Positions 17,888-26,746 are shown, counted from the first letter of the stretch. The stretch: 64,000 nucleotides of DNA from Ectopseudomonas chengduensis (GCF_015712065.1 NZ_JACFYZ010000003.1:186001-250000), one strand, 5' to 3'. Numbers and translations: made by a program. Notes: generated by a model not told the origin, from the letters alone.

Positions 17888-18062
17888 TGGTTCTGTGTGC
17901 ACGTCTGTGACGCGGATGAAAAGGGAACAGGGTGCGGCGAATCTCGCCAATGCCCTGGCTGCCCCCGCAACTGTAAGCGGCGAACGATGCCCTCATGCCA
18001 CTGACTTCGGTCGGGAAGGCGGGCGAAGTGCCAAGCCGTGAGCCAGGAGACCTGCCATCGAC
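17888..18062 (+). promoter_or_regulatory. Cobalamin (B12) riboswitch
   Basis: Shows the conserved parts in order: AAGGGAACAGGGTGC near 17920, ATGCCCTGGCTGCCCCCGCA at about 17950-17969, ACTGTAAGCGG, ATGCCACTG near 17995, TCGGGAAGGCGGGC, and the B12 box AGCCAGGAGACCTGCC at 18041-18056. It lies about 65 bases upstream of the ATG of the CbiM-like gene on the same strand, so adenosylcobalamin should repress that gene. Confidence 0.95.
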
Positions 18063-18127
18063 AACGGGCGTTTCGCCCACCCCCCTTATCCGAATCGTCG
18101 CGCGGTGGGCGCGGCAAAGGAACTCGC

Positions 18128-18808
18128 ATGCATATCGAACCCGGTGTCGTCGAAGGCGCCAAGATCCTGCTCAGCTACGCAACGGCCGTCACGGCCTTCG
18201 GCCTGACCGCCAAACTCGCCCTGGACAGCGTACGCAACAACGGCGGTGCCGCCGCCCTGGCGCTACGCAGCCTGCTGACCACCGCCCTGGTATTCTGCTT
18301 CTTCGAAGTGTTCCCGCATCATGCGGTGGGCGTTTCCGAGGTGCATCTGATCCTCGGCTCGACCCTGCTCCTGCTGTTCGGCGCTGGTGCTGCCGCCATT
18401 GGCCTGGCCGCGGGGCTGTTGTTGCAGGGGTTGCTGTTCGCCCAGTTCGACCTGCCGCAGTACGGCATGAACGTCACCACGCTGTTGATCCCGCTGTGGG
18501 GTATCAGCCTGCTGGCCAAGCGCATCGTCGCGCCGGGGACCGCGTACGTCGATCTTTCCTACAAGCAGGCGCTGGCGCTGTCGACTGCCTATCAGGGCGG
18601 CATCGTTGCCTGGGTCGGGTTCTGGGCCTTCTACGGTCATGGCTTCTCCAGCGAGAACCTGGCGGCCGTGGGCAGCTTCGGCCTGGCCTACATGAGCGTG
18701 ATCCTGATCGAGCCGCTGATCGACCTGGGCGTGCTGGCCGCTGCCAAGGCGCTGTCGCGTTTCAGCCAGGGGCCGCTGTTCAACGTGCGCCTGCATCAGC
18801 CGGCCTGA
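18128..18808 (+). CDS. CbiM-like energy-coupling-factor permease (cobalt uptake, inferred)
   Basis: Membrane protein of 226 residues with about six helices. The N-terminus MHIEPGVVEGAK has the short Met-His start typical of CbiM-family substrate-binding subunits, where the N-terminal amine and His2 coordinate the metal. The segment GLLLQGLLFAQFDLPQYGMN matches the family region GLLLQALLFGHGG-like. A B12 riboswitch lies directly upstream. Genes for the CbiN/Q/O partners are not adjacent, so it may use a shared energising module or act alone. The cobalt assignment comes from the riboswitch plus family resemblance. Confidence 0.8.
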   Translation: MHIEPGVVEGAKILLSYATAVTAFGLTAKLALDSVRNNGGAAALALRSLLTTALVFCFFEVFPHHAVGVSEVHLILGSTLLLLFGAGAAAIGLAAGLLLQGLLFAQFDLPQYGMNVTTLLIPLWGISLLAKRIVAPGTAYVDLSYKQALALSTAYQGGIVAWVGFWAFYGHGFSSENLAAVGSFGLAYMSVILIEPLIDLGVLAAAKALSRFSQGPLFNVRLHQPA

Positions 18809-18875
18809 GCCGGTCGCTCTGACGGTCATGCTGTGAGAGGTGTCCCGGATGATAAAAGCCTGTGCTGCATGCTTG

Positions 18876-18918
18876 CCCTCATCCGGCGCTTCGCGCCACC
18901 TTCTCCCTGAGGGAGAAG
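18876..18918. repeat. Dispersed repeat CCCTCATCCGGCGC...TTCTCCC
   Basis: The stretch CCCTCATCCGGCGCTTCGCG followed by CCACCTTCTCCCTGAGGGAGAAG is a repeat I recall from many gammaproteobacterial intergenic regions. It contains a TTCTCCC/GGGAGAA stem and a GGCGCTTCGCGCC stem. It lies in the gap between the convergent CbiM-like and secreted-protein genes. Confidence 0.55.
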
Positions 18919-18953
18919 AACACTGAGGCAGGCGTCGCTGCGCGACTTTTGCG

Positions 18954-19676
18954 CTAACGGCGGCGTTGCCAGATCATCTTGCCGGTATTGCTTTCAGTGA
19001 CCAGGTACTGGTCGCTGAAACGGTAGTAGGCAGCGGGTTGATAATCGGCGGCGCCTGCTAGGCGCACCATCAGCATGCCGCCTTGGCTGCGCCAGTGGCC
19101 GCTGTACTGCACCTCGCCGGGGCTGTCGTAGCTCCAGTCGCTGCCGCCGCCGGCCGAGCGGCTCCACTGCGTGACGCTGCCATCGGCGTTCAACTGCAGG
19201 GTCATCAGGGTGTTGAATGAGGCGAAGCTGGCACCGCCGCTGTTGATGATCTTCTCGTGTACCCAGGTGCCGACCAGTGTCGGGTCCAACGTGCCTGACG
19301 TAGGTGGCGTCGCAATCGCCGCCTCGCGCTGAAACAGCGCCTGGCGTTCCAATACCTCCCCGTTTCTTGGGTTACGCGCAGCGATGCCGGCGTTGAGCAT
19401 CGCGTTGGCGTAGGTGGCGTTCATGTTCGCCAGTAGCAGGCCCGATTGCGGGTCGCTGATCTCGGCACGCAGCAGCTTGCCGTCGTAGCGACCTTTGACG
19501 ACCAAGCGCAGGTGCTGGCTCTCCACGTATTCGCCTTCCACCACGGCGTCGTGCTGGCGCAGGATCAGCTCGCTCGGCTGGCCGTCGAGCGTGGCCCGGT
19601 AGTGGCCATCGAGTTCGCCGGCTTGAGCGCTTGAGCATGAGGCCATGGCCAGCAGCAGAACGATTGCACGAGGCAT
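18954..19676 (-). CDS. Secreted hypothetical protein
   Basis: Protein of 240 residues with a signal peptide (MPRAIVLLLAMASCSSAQA, then GELDGHYRATLDGQ). The mature part looks like two beta-rich units: an N-terminal GHYRATLDGQPSELILRQ...VEGEYVE segment and a C-terminal LVGTWVHEKIINSGG...MTLQLNADGSVTQWSRSAGG...YSGHWRSQGGMLMV segment, which resembles lipocalin-like GxW repeats. I cannot assign a function. The start at 19676 is the only one that gives an export signal. A Cys at residue 14 lies inside the signal peptide, and this is not a lipobox. Confidence 0.75.
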   Translation of the reverse strand: MPRAIVLLLAMASCSSAQAGELDGHYRATLDGQPSELILRQHDAVVEGEYVESQHLRLVVKGRYDGKLLRAEISDPQSGLLLANMNATYANAMLNAGIAARNPRNGEVLERQALFQREAAIATPPTSGTLDPTLVGTWVHEKIINSGGASFASFNTLMTLQLNADGSVTQWSRSAGGGSDWSYDSPGEVQYSGHWRSQGGMLMVRLAGAADYQPAAYYRFSDQYLVTESNTGKMIWQRRR

Positions 19677-19801
19677 GATGGTGACCTCTGACGAATTGAT
19701 CCAAGCCTAGCCGTTGGCAGCGATAGGCGGGGGATCGCGCTATGTTTTCGTCAACGTATGCAGGCAAGATAGGGGCGTACGTTCAGTCAGGAAGATGCAC
19801 T

Positions 19802-21274
19802 GTGAAAGCCTGCTCAGATGATTTCATCATTGCCTACACCCCCGAAGAGGCCGTCGACCGCCTCGCTGCCCTGCATCAGGAAGCCACCGGTGCGTTGAGC
19901 CGGGCGCTCAAACGCTACCTCAAGGAGCGCATCCGCCCGGATGCCAGCGAGCATTGCCTGTTCCGCTACCCCGAATTGCGCCTGACCTACCTGTGCCAGG
20001 GCGAAGTGCCGACCACCGTGCGTGCCTACGCCAAGGTGCAGGTACCGGGCACCTACGCGATCACCGTGACCCAGCCGGCGGCCTTCCGCAAATACCTGCT
20101 GGAGCAGTTGCGCCCGCTGATGAACGACTTCACCCTGCGTGTGGAAGTCGGCCGCAGCCAGCAGAACATTCCTTACCCGTATGTGGTCGAGGGTGGCGAT
20201 GAACTGGCCGGCAGTGGCGTGACCGCCGCCGAGCTGGCGCGGGTATTCCCCAGCACCGACCTGTCTGCCGCCACTGACGGCACCGCCGATGGTCTGTACG
20301 ACTGGGAGAACATCGACCCGCTACCGCTGGCGCTGTTCGACGCGGCGCGTACCGACTTTTCGCTCAAGCGCATCCAGCACTACACCGGCAGCGACTGGCG
20401 CCACGTGCAGCCGTGGATCCTGCTGACCAACTATCACCGCTACGTCGATCAGTTCATCCGCCACGGCCTGGACATGCTGGTGGGCGACTCGCGTTTCACG
20501 CGCATGGTGCTGCCGGGCAACGTGGTGATCGAGCGTGGCATGGCCGAAGGCGAGATGCAGGCGATCATCGAGAACGTGGTCTGGCACCGCTACCAGATGC
20601 CGGCCTACCACCTGCAGGCCGAGGACGGCCACGGCATCACCCTGGTCAACATCGGCGTCGGCCCGTCCAACGCCAAGAACATCACCGACCACCTGGCCGT
20701 GCTGCGTCCGCACTGCTGGCTGATGATCGGCCACTGCGGCGGCCTGCGTCAGTCGCAGACCATCGGTGACTACGTGCTGGCCCACGCCTATATGCGCCGC
20801 GACGGTATTCTCGACCGCGTACTGCCGCCACATATTCCGCTGCCGGCGCTGGCTGAAGTGCAGCAGGCGCTGCAGGAAGCCGCCAAGCTGGTTACCGGCG
20901 AAGAGGGCGACGAGCTGAAGAAGCGCCTGCGCACCGGCACCGTGCTGACCTACGACGACCGCAACTGGGAGCTGCGCTGGGCTCAGGAGCGCCCGCTGAT
21001 CAACCTGTCACGCGCGGTCGCAGTAGACATGGAAAGCGGCACCATCGCCGCCCAGGGCTACCGTCTGCGGGTGCCCTACGGCACGCTGCTGTGCGTGTCG
21101 GACAAGCCGCTGCACAGCGAGATCAAGCTGCCCGGCGCGGCCGGCGCTTTCTACGAACGCGCCGTGACCCAGCACCTGCACATCGGCATCGCCGCGCTGG
21201 AGCTGATGCGCAGCCAGCTCAACTCGCTGCACTCGCGCAAGCTGCGCAGCTTCGACGAGCCGCCGTTCCGCTGA
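19802..21274 (+). CDS. amn: AMP nucleosidase
   Basis: Hydrolyses AMP to adenine and ribose-5-phosphate. The protein is 490 residues, close to E. coli Amn, with strong similarity throughout: YPYVVEGGDEL, the LTNYHRYVDQFIRHGL segment, TLVNIGVGPSNAKNITDHLAVLRP, LMIGHCGGLRQSQ, VAVDMESGTIAAQGYRLRVPYGTLLCVSDKPLH and a C-terminal HSRKLRSFDEPPFR. I chose the GTG at 19802, which has the Shine-Dalgarno CAGGAAG 8 bases upstream; an in-frame ATG at 19742 would add 20 residues not present in the family. Confidence 0.96.
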   Translation: MKACSDDFIIAYTPEEAVDRLAALHQEATGALSRALKRYLKERIRPDASEHCLFRYPELRLTYLCQGEVPTTVRAYAKVQVPGTYAITVTQPAAFRKYLLEQLRPLMNDFTLRVEVGRSQQNIPYPYVVEGGDELAGSGVTAAELARVFPSTDLSAATDGTADGLYDWENIDPLPLALFDAARTDFSLKRIQHYTGSDWRHVQPWILLTNYHRYVDQFIRHGLDMLVGDSRFTRMVLPGNVVIERGMAEGEMQAIIENVVWHRYQMPAYHLQAEDGHGITLVNIGVGPSNAKNITDHLAVLRPHCWLMIGHCGGLRQSQTIGDYVLAHAYMRRDGILDRVLPPHIPLPALAEVQQALQEAAKLVTGEEGDELKKRLRTGTVLTYDDRNWELRWAQERPLINLSRAVAVDMESGTIAAQGYRLRVPYGTLLCVSDKPLHSEIKLPGAAGAFYERAVTQHLHIGIAALELMRSQLNSLHSRKLRSFDEPPFR

Positions 21275-21275
21275 G

Positions 21276-22247
21276 TCAGGCCGCGACCGGCGCCTCGTCA
21301 CGCAACAGCTCGGCCAGCGCTGCGCGGTCGATGTTGGCGCCGCTGAGCACCACGGCCACGCGCTGGCCGGCATTGAGCTTGCGCTCCTGCATCAGCGCAG
21401 CCAACGCCGCAGCGCCGGCACCTTCGGCGAGGTTGTGGGTGTCCTCGTGATAGGTGCGGATGGCGGCGCGAATTTCCTCGTCGTCGACCCGGACGATGCG
21501 TGCCGCGCCGGTGCGGATCATGCCCAGCGCCAATTCCTGGGGCTGGCGGCAGGCCATGCCATCGGCCAGTGTCTCGGCGCGTTCGGTCTGCACCAGGCAG
21601 CCTTGTTCGAAGCTCTGCGCGTAGGCATCGGCGCCACTGGCGACCACGCCGACGATCTCGGTGTCGAGGCCGAGCAGATCGCGGGTGCGGATCATCCCGC
21701 AGATACCCGAGCCGAGGCCGATGGGCACGTACACCCGACGCAGGTTCGGCACCGCTTCCAGCAGCTCCAGTGCATAGGTGGCCACGCCGCGCACCAGATC
21801 CTCATGCAGTGACGGCACCCAGTGCAGGTCGTCGCGTTCGGCCAGGCGCGCGGCTTCGGCACGGGCTTCGTCGAAGTCGCGGCCATGTTCGATTACCTCG
21901 GCGCCGAGGGCGCGCATTGCTGCGTTCTTCTCGCGGGCGTTGCCATGCGGCACCAGGATGCGAATCGCCAGGCCTGCGGCGCGCGCAGCCAGTGCCAGGC
22001 TCTGGCCGTGGTTGCCGCGTGTGGCGGTGACCAGCCCACGTACCTGCGGTTCGCGACGCAGCAGGGCGTCGATATAGACCAGCCCGCCGCGCACCTTGAA
22101 GGCGGCGGTCGGGGCGTGATTCTCGTGCTTGACCCAGACCTCGCAGCCCGTGCGCTGGGCGAGCAACGGCCAGGCCAGTTGCGGCGTGGGCGCCATGTGG
22201 CGGTGAACCAGTTCAGCGCTCTGGCGCAGTTGGGCAAGGTCGAACAT
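21276..22247 (-). CDS. PLP-dependent threonine dehydratase-like enzyme
   Basis: Fold-type II PLP enzyme of 323 residues, similar to threonine/serine dehydratases without the regulatory ACT domain. The Schiff-base lysine is K51 in AAFKVRGG, the TRGNHGQS substrate loop is near 78-85, and the phosphate cradle GLGSGICGM near 181. The start MFDLAQLRQ at 22247 was chosen over an in-frame start at 22376 that would overlap the divergent regulator. It is convergent with amn (1-bp gap) and divergent from a MocR-type regulator, which probably controls it. Exact substrate (threonine, serine, 3-hydroxyaspartate or an ectoine-type intermediate) cannot be told. Confidence 0.85.
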   Translation of the reverse strand: MFDLAQLRQSAELVHRHMAPTPQLAWPLLAQRTGCEVWVKHENHAPTAAFKVRGGLVYIDALLRREPQVRGLVTATRGNHGQSLALAARAAGLAIRILVPHGNAREKNAAMRALGAEVIEHGRDFDEARAEAARLAERDDLHWVPSLHEDLVRGVATYALELLEAVPNLRRVYVPIGLGSGICGMIRTRDLLGLDTEIVGVVASGADAYAQSFEQGCLVQTERAETLADGMACRQPQELALGMIRTGAARIVRVDDEEIRAAIRTYHEDTHNLAEGAGAAALAALMQERKLNAGQRVAVVLSGANIDRAALAELLRDEAPVAA

Positions 22248-22291
22248 GACAGGCACTCCGAGTGGTGTTGACCCGGATGCTAGTGCGGCGC

Positions 22292-22321
22292 ATTGTATGG
22301 GTAAATCTTTATATTGCATGG
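22292..22321. promoter_or_regulatory. Direct repeats ATTGTATGG / ATTGCATGG, putative MocR operator
   Basis: Two 9-bp direct repeats differing at one base, at 22292-22300 and 22313-22321, with starts 21 bp apart (two helical turns). They occupy the 80-bp divergent gap between the dehydratase-like gene and the MocR regulator. Well-studied MocR proteins bind paired direct repeats of this spacing. Confidence 0.6.
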
Positions 22322-22327
22322 CAAGCA

Positions 22328-23668
22328 ATGTGGCTTCCTGATCTTCAAGACAGCTCCCTACCGACGTACCTGGCATTGGTCGAGGCCATTGCGGCTGCCA
22401 TTGGTCGTGGCGAACTCAAGCCCGGTGAGCGCCTGCCGCCGCAGCGGCGCCTGGCCTGGACGCTGGGCATCAACCCGAGCACGGTGATGCTCGCCTACCG
22501 CGAGGCGGCGCGTCGGCACTTGGTCTCAGGCGAGGTTGGGCGCGGCACCTACGTGCTGGCCGGCAGCCGCGAAGCGAGCCTGTTCCGGCTCAAGCAACCG
22601 ACCGCGCAGGGCGAGCTGATCGACCTGTCGACCAACGTGCCGGTGCATGACCCGGACAACCACGATCTTTCCGCCAGCCTTGCCGCGTTGGCTGCACGTG
22701 GCGAGCTGGACGCGTTGCAGGCTTACCCATCTGCAGCGTTGGTCGAGCGTGCGCACCTGGCCGGCGTCACCTGGCTGCGCCGACGCGGTCTGGAGTTGGC
22801 GCCGGGCGGCCTGCTGCTCTGCGCCGGCGCCCAGCAGGGTGTGTCGGCCGCGCTGTTGGCGCTGTGCGAGGCGGGTGAGCCGATTCTGGTGGAGCGCTAC
22901 ACCGCGCCGGGAATCAAGGCCGCCGCGCGCCAGTTGCGTCTGCCGCTGCATGGCGTGGCGATGGACGCGCACGGTATCCTCCCTGATGACCTCGACCGTC
23001 AGGCCCGCGCTACCGGTGCCCGTGTGGCGGTGCTCACGCCCTGTCTGCAAAACCCCACCGGCGCCAGCTTGAGCGCCGAACGCCGCGCGGCCATCGCCGA
23101 GGTGGCGCGGCGCCGTGGCCTGTGGATCATCGAGGATGATGTCTACGGCGTGCTCGGCAGTGAGGCGCCACTGGCGGCGCAGCTTCCTGAGCGCTGCCTG
23201 CTGATCAGCAGCCTGTCCAAGAGCGTCGCGCCCGGCTTGCGCCTGGGCTTTATCGCCGGTGCGCCGGAGCTGCTCGAACGTATCGATCCCGAGGCTCAGG
23301 CCACGCGCTGGGCGGTGACGCCGCTGAGCCTGGCGCTGGGCTGCGAATGGATCGAAAGCGGCATCGCCGAACAGCGCCTGGCCTGGCAGATCGACGAGCT
23401 GCAACAACGCTGGCGCCTGGCCGCACGCGTGCTTGGGCCGCGTATGCCGCAGGGCAGGGCGGTGGCGCCGCATCTGTGGCTGGATGCTGCAACGCCGGCT
23501 GGTCTGGCCGAGGCGTGCCGGCAGCATGGTGTCGAGGTGGTGCCGGCCGAGGTGTTCGCGGTCGAGGCCAATCCGGGAAATGCTGTGCGCATCAGCCTCG
23601 CGGCGGCAGCCAGTCGGGTCGAACTCAAGCGGGCGTTGGAGGGAGTAGTGGCGGCTTGGCCTGTTTAG
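22328..23668 (+). CDS. MocR-type GntR/aminotransferase-like transcription factor
   Basis: Regulator of 446 residues. The N-terminal GntR winged helix (about 1-75: GELKPGERLPPQRRLAWTLGINPSTVMLAYREA in pieces, then GRGTYV) is followed by an aminotransferase-fold domain with the PLP lysine K298 in SSLSKSVAPGLRLG and the conserved LTPCLQNPTG. Family members sense PLP or amino compounds and act on an adjacent gene; the divergent dehydratase is the obvious target. The ATG at 22328 was chosen because it begins just before the winged helix; an in-frame upstream start would overlap the likely operator. Confidence 0.92.
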   Translation: MWLPDLQDSSLPTYLALVEAIAAAIGRGELKPGERLPPQRRLAWTLGINPSTVMLAYREAARRHLVSGEVGRGTYVLAGSREASLFRLKQPTAQGELIDLSTNVPVHDPDNHDLSASLAALAARGELDALQAYPSAALVERAHLAGVTWLRRRGLELAPGGLLLCAGAQQGVSAALLALCEAGEPILVERYTAPGIKAAARQLRLPLHGVAMDAHGILPDDLDRQARATGARVAVLTPCLQNPTGASLSAERRAAIAEVARRRGLWIIEDDVYGVLGSEAPLAAQLPERCLLISSLSKSVAPGLRLGFIAGAPELLERIDPEAQATRWAVTPLSLALGCEWIESGIAEQRLAWQIDELQQRWRLAARVLGPRMPQGRAVAPHLWLDAATPAGLAEACRQHGVEVVPAEVFAVEANPGNAVRISLAAAASRVELKRALEGVVAAWPV

Positions 23669-23700
23669 CGCAGGGCGTACTAGGCTTTGGCTTCGCATCA

Positions 23701-23785
23701 CCGTAGGGCGTACTCGCGCAGCAGTACGCCGCTGTGAGGGATCTATGGCGGGCTGTTCGCTGGCGCTCCTGAGCCCGCCCTACGG
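23701..23785. repeat. Intergenic inverted repeat (GTAGGGCG...CGCCCTAC)
   Basis: CCGTAGGGCG at the left and CGCCCTACGG at the right bound a stretch containing two inner stems (GGCGTACT/AGTACGCC and GGCGGGCT/AGCCCGCC). This matches the GTAGGGCGGG-type repeat also seen at 52391-52442. It lies between the convergent MocR and GNAT genes. Confidence 0.6.
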
Positions 23786-23795
23786 CTCGCCCACG

Positions 23796-24242
23796 CTACG
23801 ATGCTGCTAGTTTCATATGTAGGATTGGGAAGGGGCGGCCGCCACCGTCCAGGCGCGAGCGATCCGTCATGACGAAGCCCAGGTGCTGGTAGAAGCCCAC
23901 GGCCTGCGGGTTCTGCTCGTTGACGTCGACCCGGGTGGCGCCCAGCGCGTCGATGGCATGGCGCATCAGCCGCTTGCCCACGCCCTGGCCGTGGCAGGCC
24001 GGGTCGACGAAGAGCATTTCCACCATGTCTTCGCTGGTACCGAGAAAGCCCAGTATCTGTCCTGCATCATCCCGCGCGCAGGTCAATTGCACGGCCGGGA
24101 AATACTGCTCGCGCAACAACGGCTTGATCACCTGCAGATCAGTTTCCGGCAGGAAGTGGTGGGTGGCGCGCACGGCCGCCTCCCAGATTTCCACCAGGGT
24201 GGGCAGTTCGGCAGGGCTGGGTGTGTCGAGAGTCAGCGGCAT
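23796..24242 (-). CDS. GNAT acetyltransferase, YjaB-like
   Basis: N-acetyltransferase of 148 residues. The acetyl-CoA-binding region is visible as DPACHGQGVGKRLMRHAID, and the C-terminal DVNEQNPQAVGFYQHLGF is very close to the E. coli YjaB motif VNEQNEQAVGFY. The substrate is unknown. Start MPLTLDTPS at 24242; an alternative ATG at 24254 adds four residues. It lies 59 bp downstream of the alcohol dehydrogenase gene on the same strand. Confidence 0.87.
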   Translation of the reverse strand: MPLTLDTPSPAELPTLVEIWEAAVRATHHFLPETDLQVIKPLLREQYFPAVQLTCARDDAGQILGFLGTSEDMVEMLFVDPACHGQGVGKRLMRHAIDALGATRVDVNEQNPQAVGFYQHLGFVMTDRSRLDGGGRPFPILHMKLAAS

Positions 24243-24301
24243 GGCGGCAGGCATCTTGGATGAAGCGGGGCGCAGAGCATGCCAGCTCTGCGCCCGTACT
24301 G

Positions 24302-25333
24302 TCATTTGCTGGCGTCCAGCACCACGCGATAGCGCGCCTTGCCGCTGCGCAGGTGGTCGATGGCGGCGTTCACCTGGCTCATAGGGAAGTGTTCGACCTG
24401 CGGCAGGATCTGGTGTCGCGCGCAGAACTCGAGCATGGTCGCCATACTCGATGGCGAGCCTACCGGCGAGCCGGACAGGCTCTTCTGCTGCGGGATCAGG
24501 TTGAACACGTGCACCGGGATGGCGCTGGGCACGATGCCGACGAAGTGCAGGCGGCCCTTGCCGCGCAGGGTAGCGATCAGCGCCTGCCAGTCCAGATCGG
24601 CGCTGGCAGTGACCAGGAGGAAATCCAGGCAGCCGGCAATCGCCTTCATCGCCGCGCTGTCGGTGGAGGCCACCACCTTGTGCGCGCCCAGGCGTTTGGC
24701 TTCGTCCTGCTTGTTCAGCGACGAGGTGAAGGCGGTCACCTCGCAGCCCCAGGCGTTGAGGAAACGCAGCGCCAAGTGGCCGAGGCCGCCGATGCCGACC
24801 ACGCCGACGCGATCCGTCGGCTTGATGTCGAATTCCAGCAGCGGGCTGAACACCGTCGAACCGGCGCAGAACAGCGGGCCGACCAGCGCCGGGTCGAGGC
24901 CCTCGGGCAGCGGCACGGCCCAGGCCCAGTGCGAACGCAGACGGTCGGCGAAACCACCGTGGCTGCCAACGATGGTCGGCTTCACCGAGCGGCACAGCTG
25001 GTGCGAGCCTTCCATGCACGAGCCGCAATGCATGCAACTGCCCTTGTACCAGCCGATGCCAACTCTTTGGCCCAGCGCGAGGCCACGCGCCTGCTCGCCT
25101 AGGCGGACGATGGTGCCGACCACTTCATGACCGGGGATGAAGGGGTAGCGGGCATTGCCCCATTCGTTGTCGATCATCGACTGGTCGGAATGGCAGATGC
25201 CGCAATACTCCACCGCCACTTCCACTTCTTCGGCGCCGAGCGGGCCGGGGTCGTAGCTCAGGCGCTCCAATGGTGCCTTGGGCGTCGTGGCGGCCCAGCC
25301 GGTGAAGGTGGCGAGTTCGGCGTTGTTGCTCAT
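24302..25333 (-). CDS. Zinc-dependent NAD(P) alcohol/aldehyde reductase, Ahr-like
   Basis: Medium-chain dehydrogenase of 343 residues close to E. coli Ahr (YjgB). Catalytic-zinc ligands sit in EYCGICHSDQSMIDNEWG and PGHEVVG; the structural zinc site is the four-Cys cluster in GSCMHCGSCMEGSHQLC; the Rossmann motif is GIGGLGHLAL. Such enzymes reduce a wide range of aldehydes with NADPH. It is divergent from rluE. The assignment to the Ahr/cinnamyl-alcohol-dehydrogenase branch is good; the physiological aldehyde is unknown. Confidence 0.92.
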   Translation of the reverse strand: MSNNAELATFTGWAATTPKAPLERLSYDPGPLGAEEVEVAVEYCGICHSDQSMIDNEWGNARYPFIPGHEVVGTIVRLGEQARGLALGQRVGIGWYKGSCMHCGSCMEGSHQLCRSVKPTIVGSHGGFADRLRSHWAWAVPLPEGLDPALVGPLFCAGSTVFSPLLEFDIKPTDRVGVVGIGGLGHLALRFLNAWGCEVTAFTSSLNKQDEAKRLGAHKVVASTDSAAMKAIAGCLDFLLVTASADLDWQALIATLRGKGRLHFVGIVPSAIPVHVFNLIPQQKSLSGSPVGSPSSMATMLEFCARHQILPQVEHFPMSQVNAAIDHLRSGKARYRVVLDASK

Positions 25334-25456
25334 CGCTGGCTCCTGATCGCAGGGGGTGAATCCGCAGCTTAGTCGCTCTGGCAGGACGTGGAAGCACCAT
25401 CAGCGCCGCTTATCGTGGGTTACACTGCGCGCCCCAGTGCCACCGAAGCCAGTTGC

Positions 25457-26077
25457 ATGTCACGCCCTCGTCCTCCCGCCAATCGCCGCCCTGCAGCCTC
25501 GCGCCGCGTGGCCAAGGCGCCGCCTGAGCAGCCGCGCCTGCTGGTATTGAACAAACCGTTCGACGTGCTCACCCAGTTCAACGATGAGCTGGGCCGTGTG
25601 ACGCTCAAGGAGTTCGTCGACGTACCTGGCGTCTATCCGGCCGGGCGTCTGGATCGCGACAGCGAAGGCCTGCTGTTGTTGACCAACGATGGTCGTCTGC
25701 AGGCGCGTATCGCCGACCCCAAGCACAAGCTGCCGAAGACCTATTGGGTGCAGGTGGAAGGGGAGCCGAGCGAGGCGCAACTGCAGCAGCTGCGCGATGG
25801 CGTGACGCTGAATGACGGCCCGACCCTGCCGGCCGAGGCGCGGTGTCTGGACGAGCCCGAGCTATGGGAGCGCAACCCGCCGGTACGCTTTCGCAAGAGC
25901 GTGCCGACGGCGTGGCTGGAGCTGGTGATTCGCGAGGGGCGCAATCGTCAGGTGCGGCGCATGACCGCCGCCGTCGGCTTGCCGACCCTGCGCCTGGTGC
26001 GCGTGGCCATCGGCCCCTGGCGTCTGGACGGGCTACAGCCTGGGCAATGGCGTGAGGTGCCAGCGTTATTGCCATAG
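25457..26077 (+). CDS. rluE: 23S rRNA pseudouridine(2457) synthase
   Basis: Modifies U2457 of 23S rRNA. Protein of 206 residues of the RsuA/RluE group without an S4 domain. The catalytic aspartate is in [18 protein letters not shown]; further RluE-specific segments are [45 protein letters not shown] and [20 protein letters not shown]. The ATG at 25457 gives a basic, Arg/Pro-rich N-terminal tail of about 27 residues that E. coli RluE lacks. Confidence 0.95.
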   Translation: MSRPRPPANRRPAASRRVAKAPPEQPRLLVLNKPFDVLTQFNDELGRVTLKEFVDVPGVYPAGRLDRDSEGLLLLTNDGRLQARIADPKHKLPKTYWVQVEGEPSEAQLQQLRDGVTLNDGPTLPAEARCLDEPELWERNPPVRFRKSVPTAWLELVIREGRNRQVRRMTAAVGLPTLRLVRVAIGPWRLDGLQPGQWREVPALLP

Positions 26078-26099
26078 GGCGCGTCATTGCCGGCGAAGT

Positions 26100-26159
26100 T
26101 GGTGCGCACGGCGCACCCTACGGCCGGCGGTGTCCCTGTAGGGTGCGCCGCGCGCACCA
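26100..26159. repeat. Inverted repeat (TGGTGCGCACGGCGCACCCTAC)
   Basis: The left arm GGTGCGCACGGCGCACCCTA and right arm TAGGGTGCGCCGCGCGCACC are almost exact reverse complements around about 20 bases. This is a dispersed Pseudomonas repeat type. The 200-bp gap between rluE and the globin gene holds little else that I can see. Confidence 0.7.
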
Positions 26160-26277
26160 GGGTCACGCCGATTGGGGCGGGTATAGGGGGAGAACGGCGG
26201 CGGCTGCGATGATCAGTAAGGTGCACCACGCAGCGGACGTTTTGTCGCAGAGGCCGGGCCGGCGACCCTGACCTGAA

Positions 26278-26670
26278 TCAATAACCGGCCTTGATCACGG
26301 CGATACCTTTGTTCAGCACTTCACGCCAGGCCTGGCGCACTTCTGCGTCGCACTCCTTGTCGTGTTCGCCGATGGTCGCCAGCAGCGCGTCGAGCCACAG
26401 GTCGTAGAGTTCCGGGCGAATGTCCAGATGCTGGCGCGAGTGCGATTCGCCGAGGGCGCGCAGCTTGGTGTCAGGCATGCCGCGGGCGTGCATCACCAGG
26501 TTGAGAATGCCCTGGCGCAGCAGCTGTTTTTGCGCGCTCATGTCGGTGTCGACGAACTTCTCGCGAATCAGCGGTGAGCTGGCGAGGAAGTGGCGGTAGA
26601 AACTGTCGAAGAAATCCGGGCTGGCGCAGCAGCGTCCATAGCTCTGCATCACCAGATTGGCGGCGCTCAT
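26278..26670 (-). CDS. Single-domain globin
   Basis: Protein of 130 residues with a globin pattern: N-terminal helix SYGRCCASPDFFDSFYRHFLAS, a central KQLLRQGILNLVMHARG helix, and the proximal histidine probably H77 in ALGESHSRQHLDI, followed by ELYDLWLDALLATI. It likely binds haem and senses or detoxifies O2 or NO, but I cannot choose between roles. The start at 26670 has an AAGGAG Shine-Dalgarno a few bases upstream on the minus strand (complement of CTCCTT). Confidence 0.82.
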   Translation of the reverse strand: MSAANLVMQSYGRCCASPDFFDSFYRHFLASSPLIREKFVDTDMSAQKQLLRQGILNLVMHARGMPDTKLRALGESHSRQHLDIRPELYDLWLDALLATIGEHDKECDAEVRQAWREVLNKGIAVIKAGY

Positions 26671-26746
26671 GTGTCACTCCTTGAGTGGGCGGTAGGCCGC
26701 GCAGGCGGCCTGGTATCGATCGGAGATACTGCGCTGGCAGGCTGGG

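Noticed and set aside
16270-18162. Minus-strand ORF of 630 codons opposite aidB and the riboswitch
   Set aside because: Runs through a conserved riboswitch on the other strand and has no recognisable motif.
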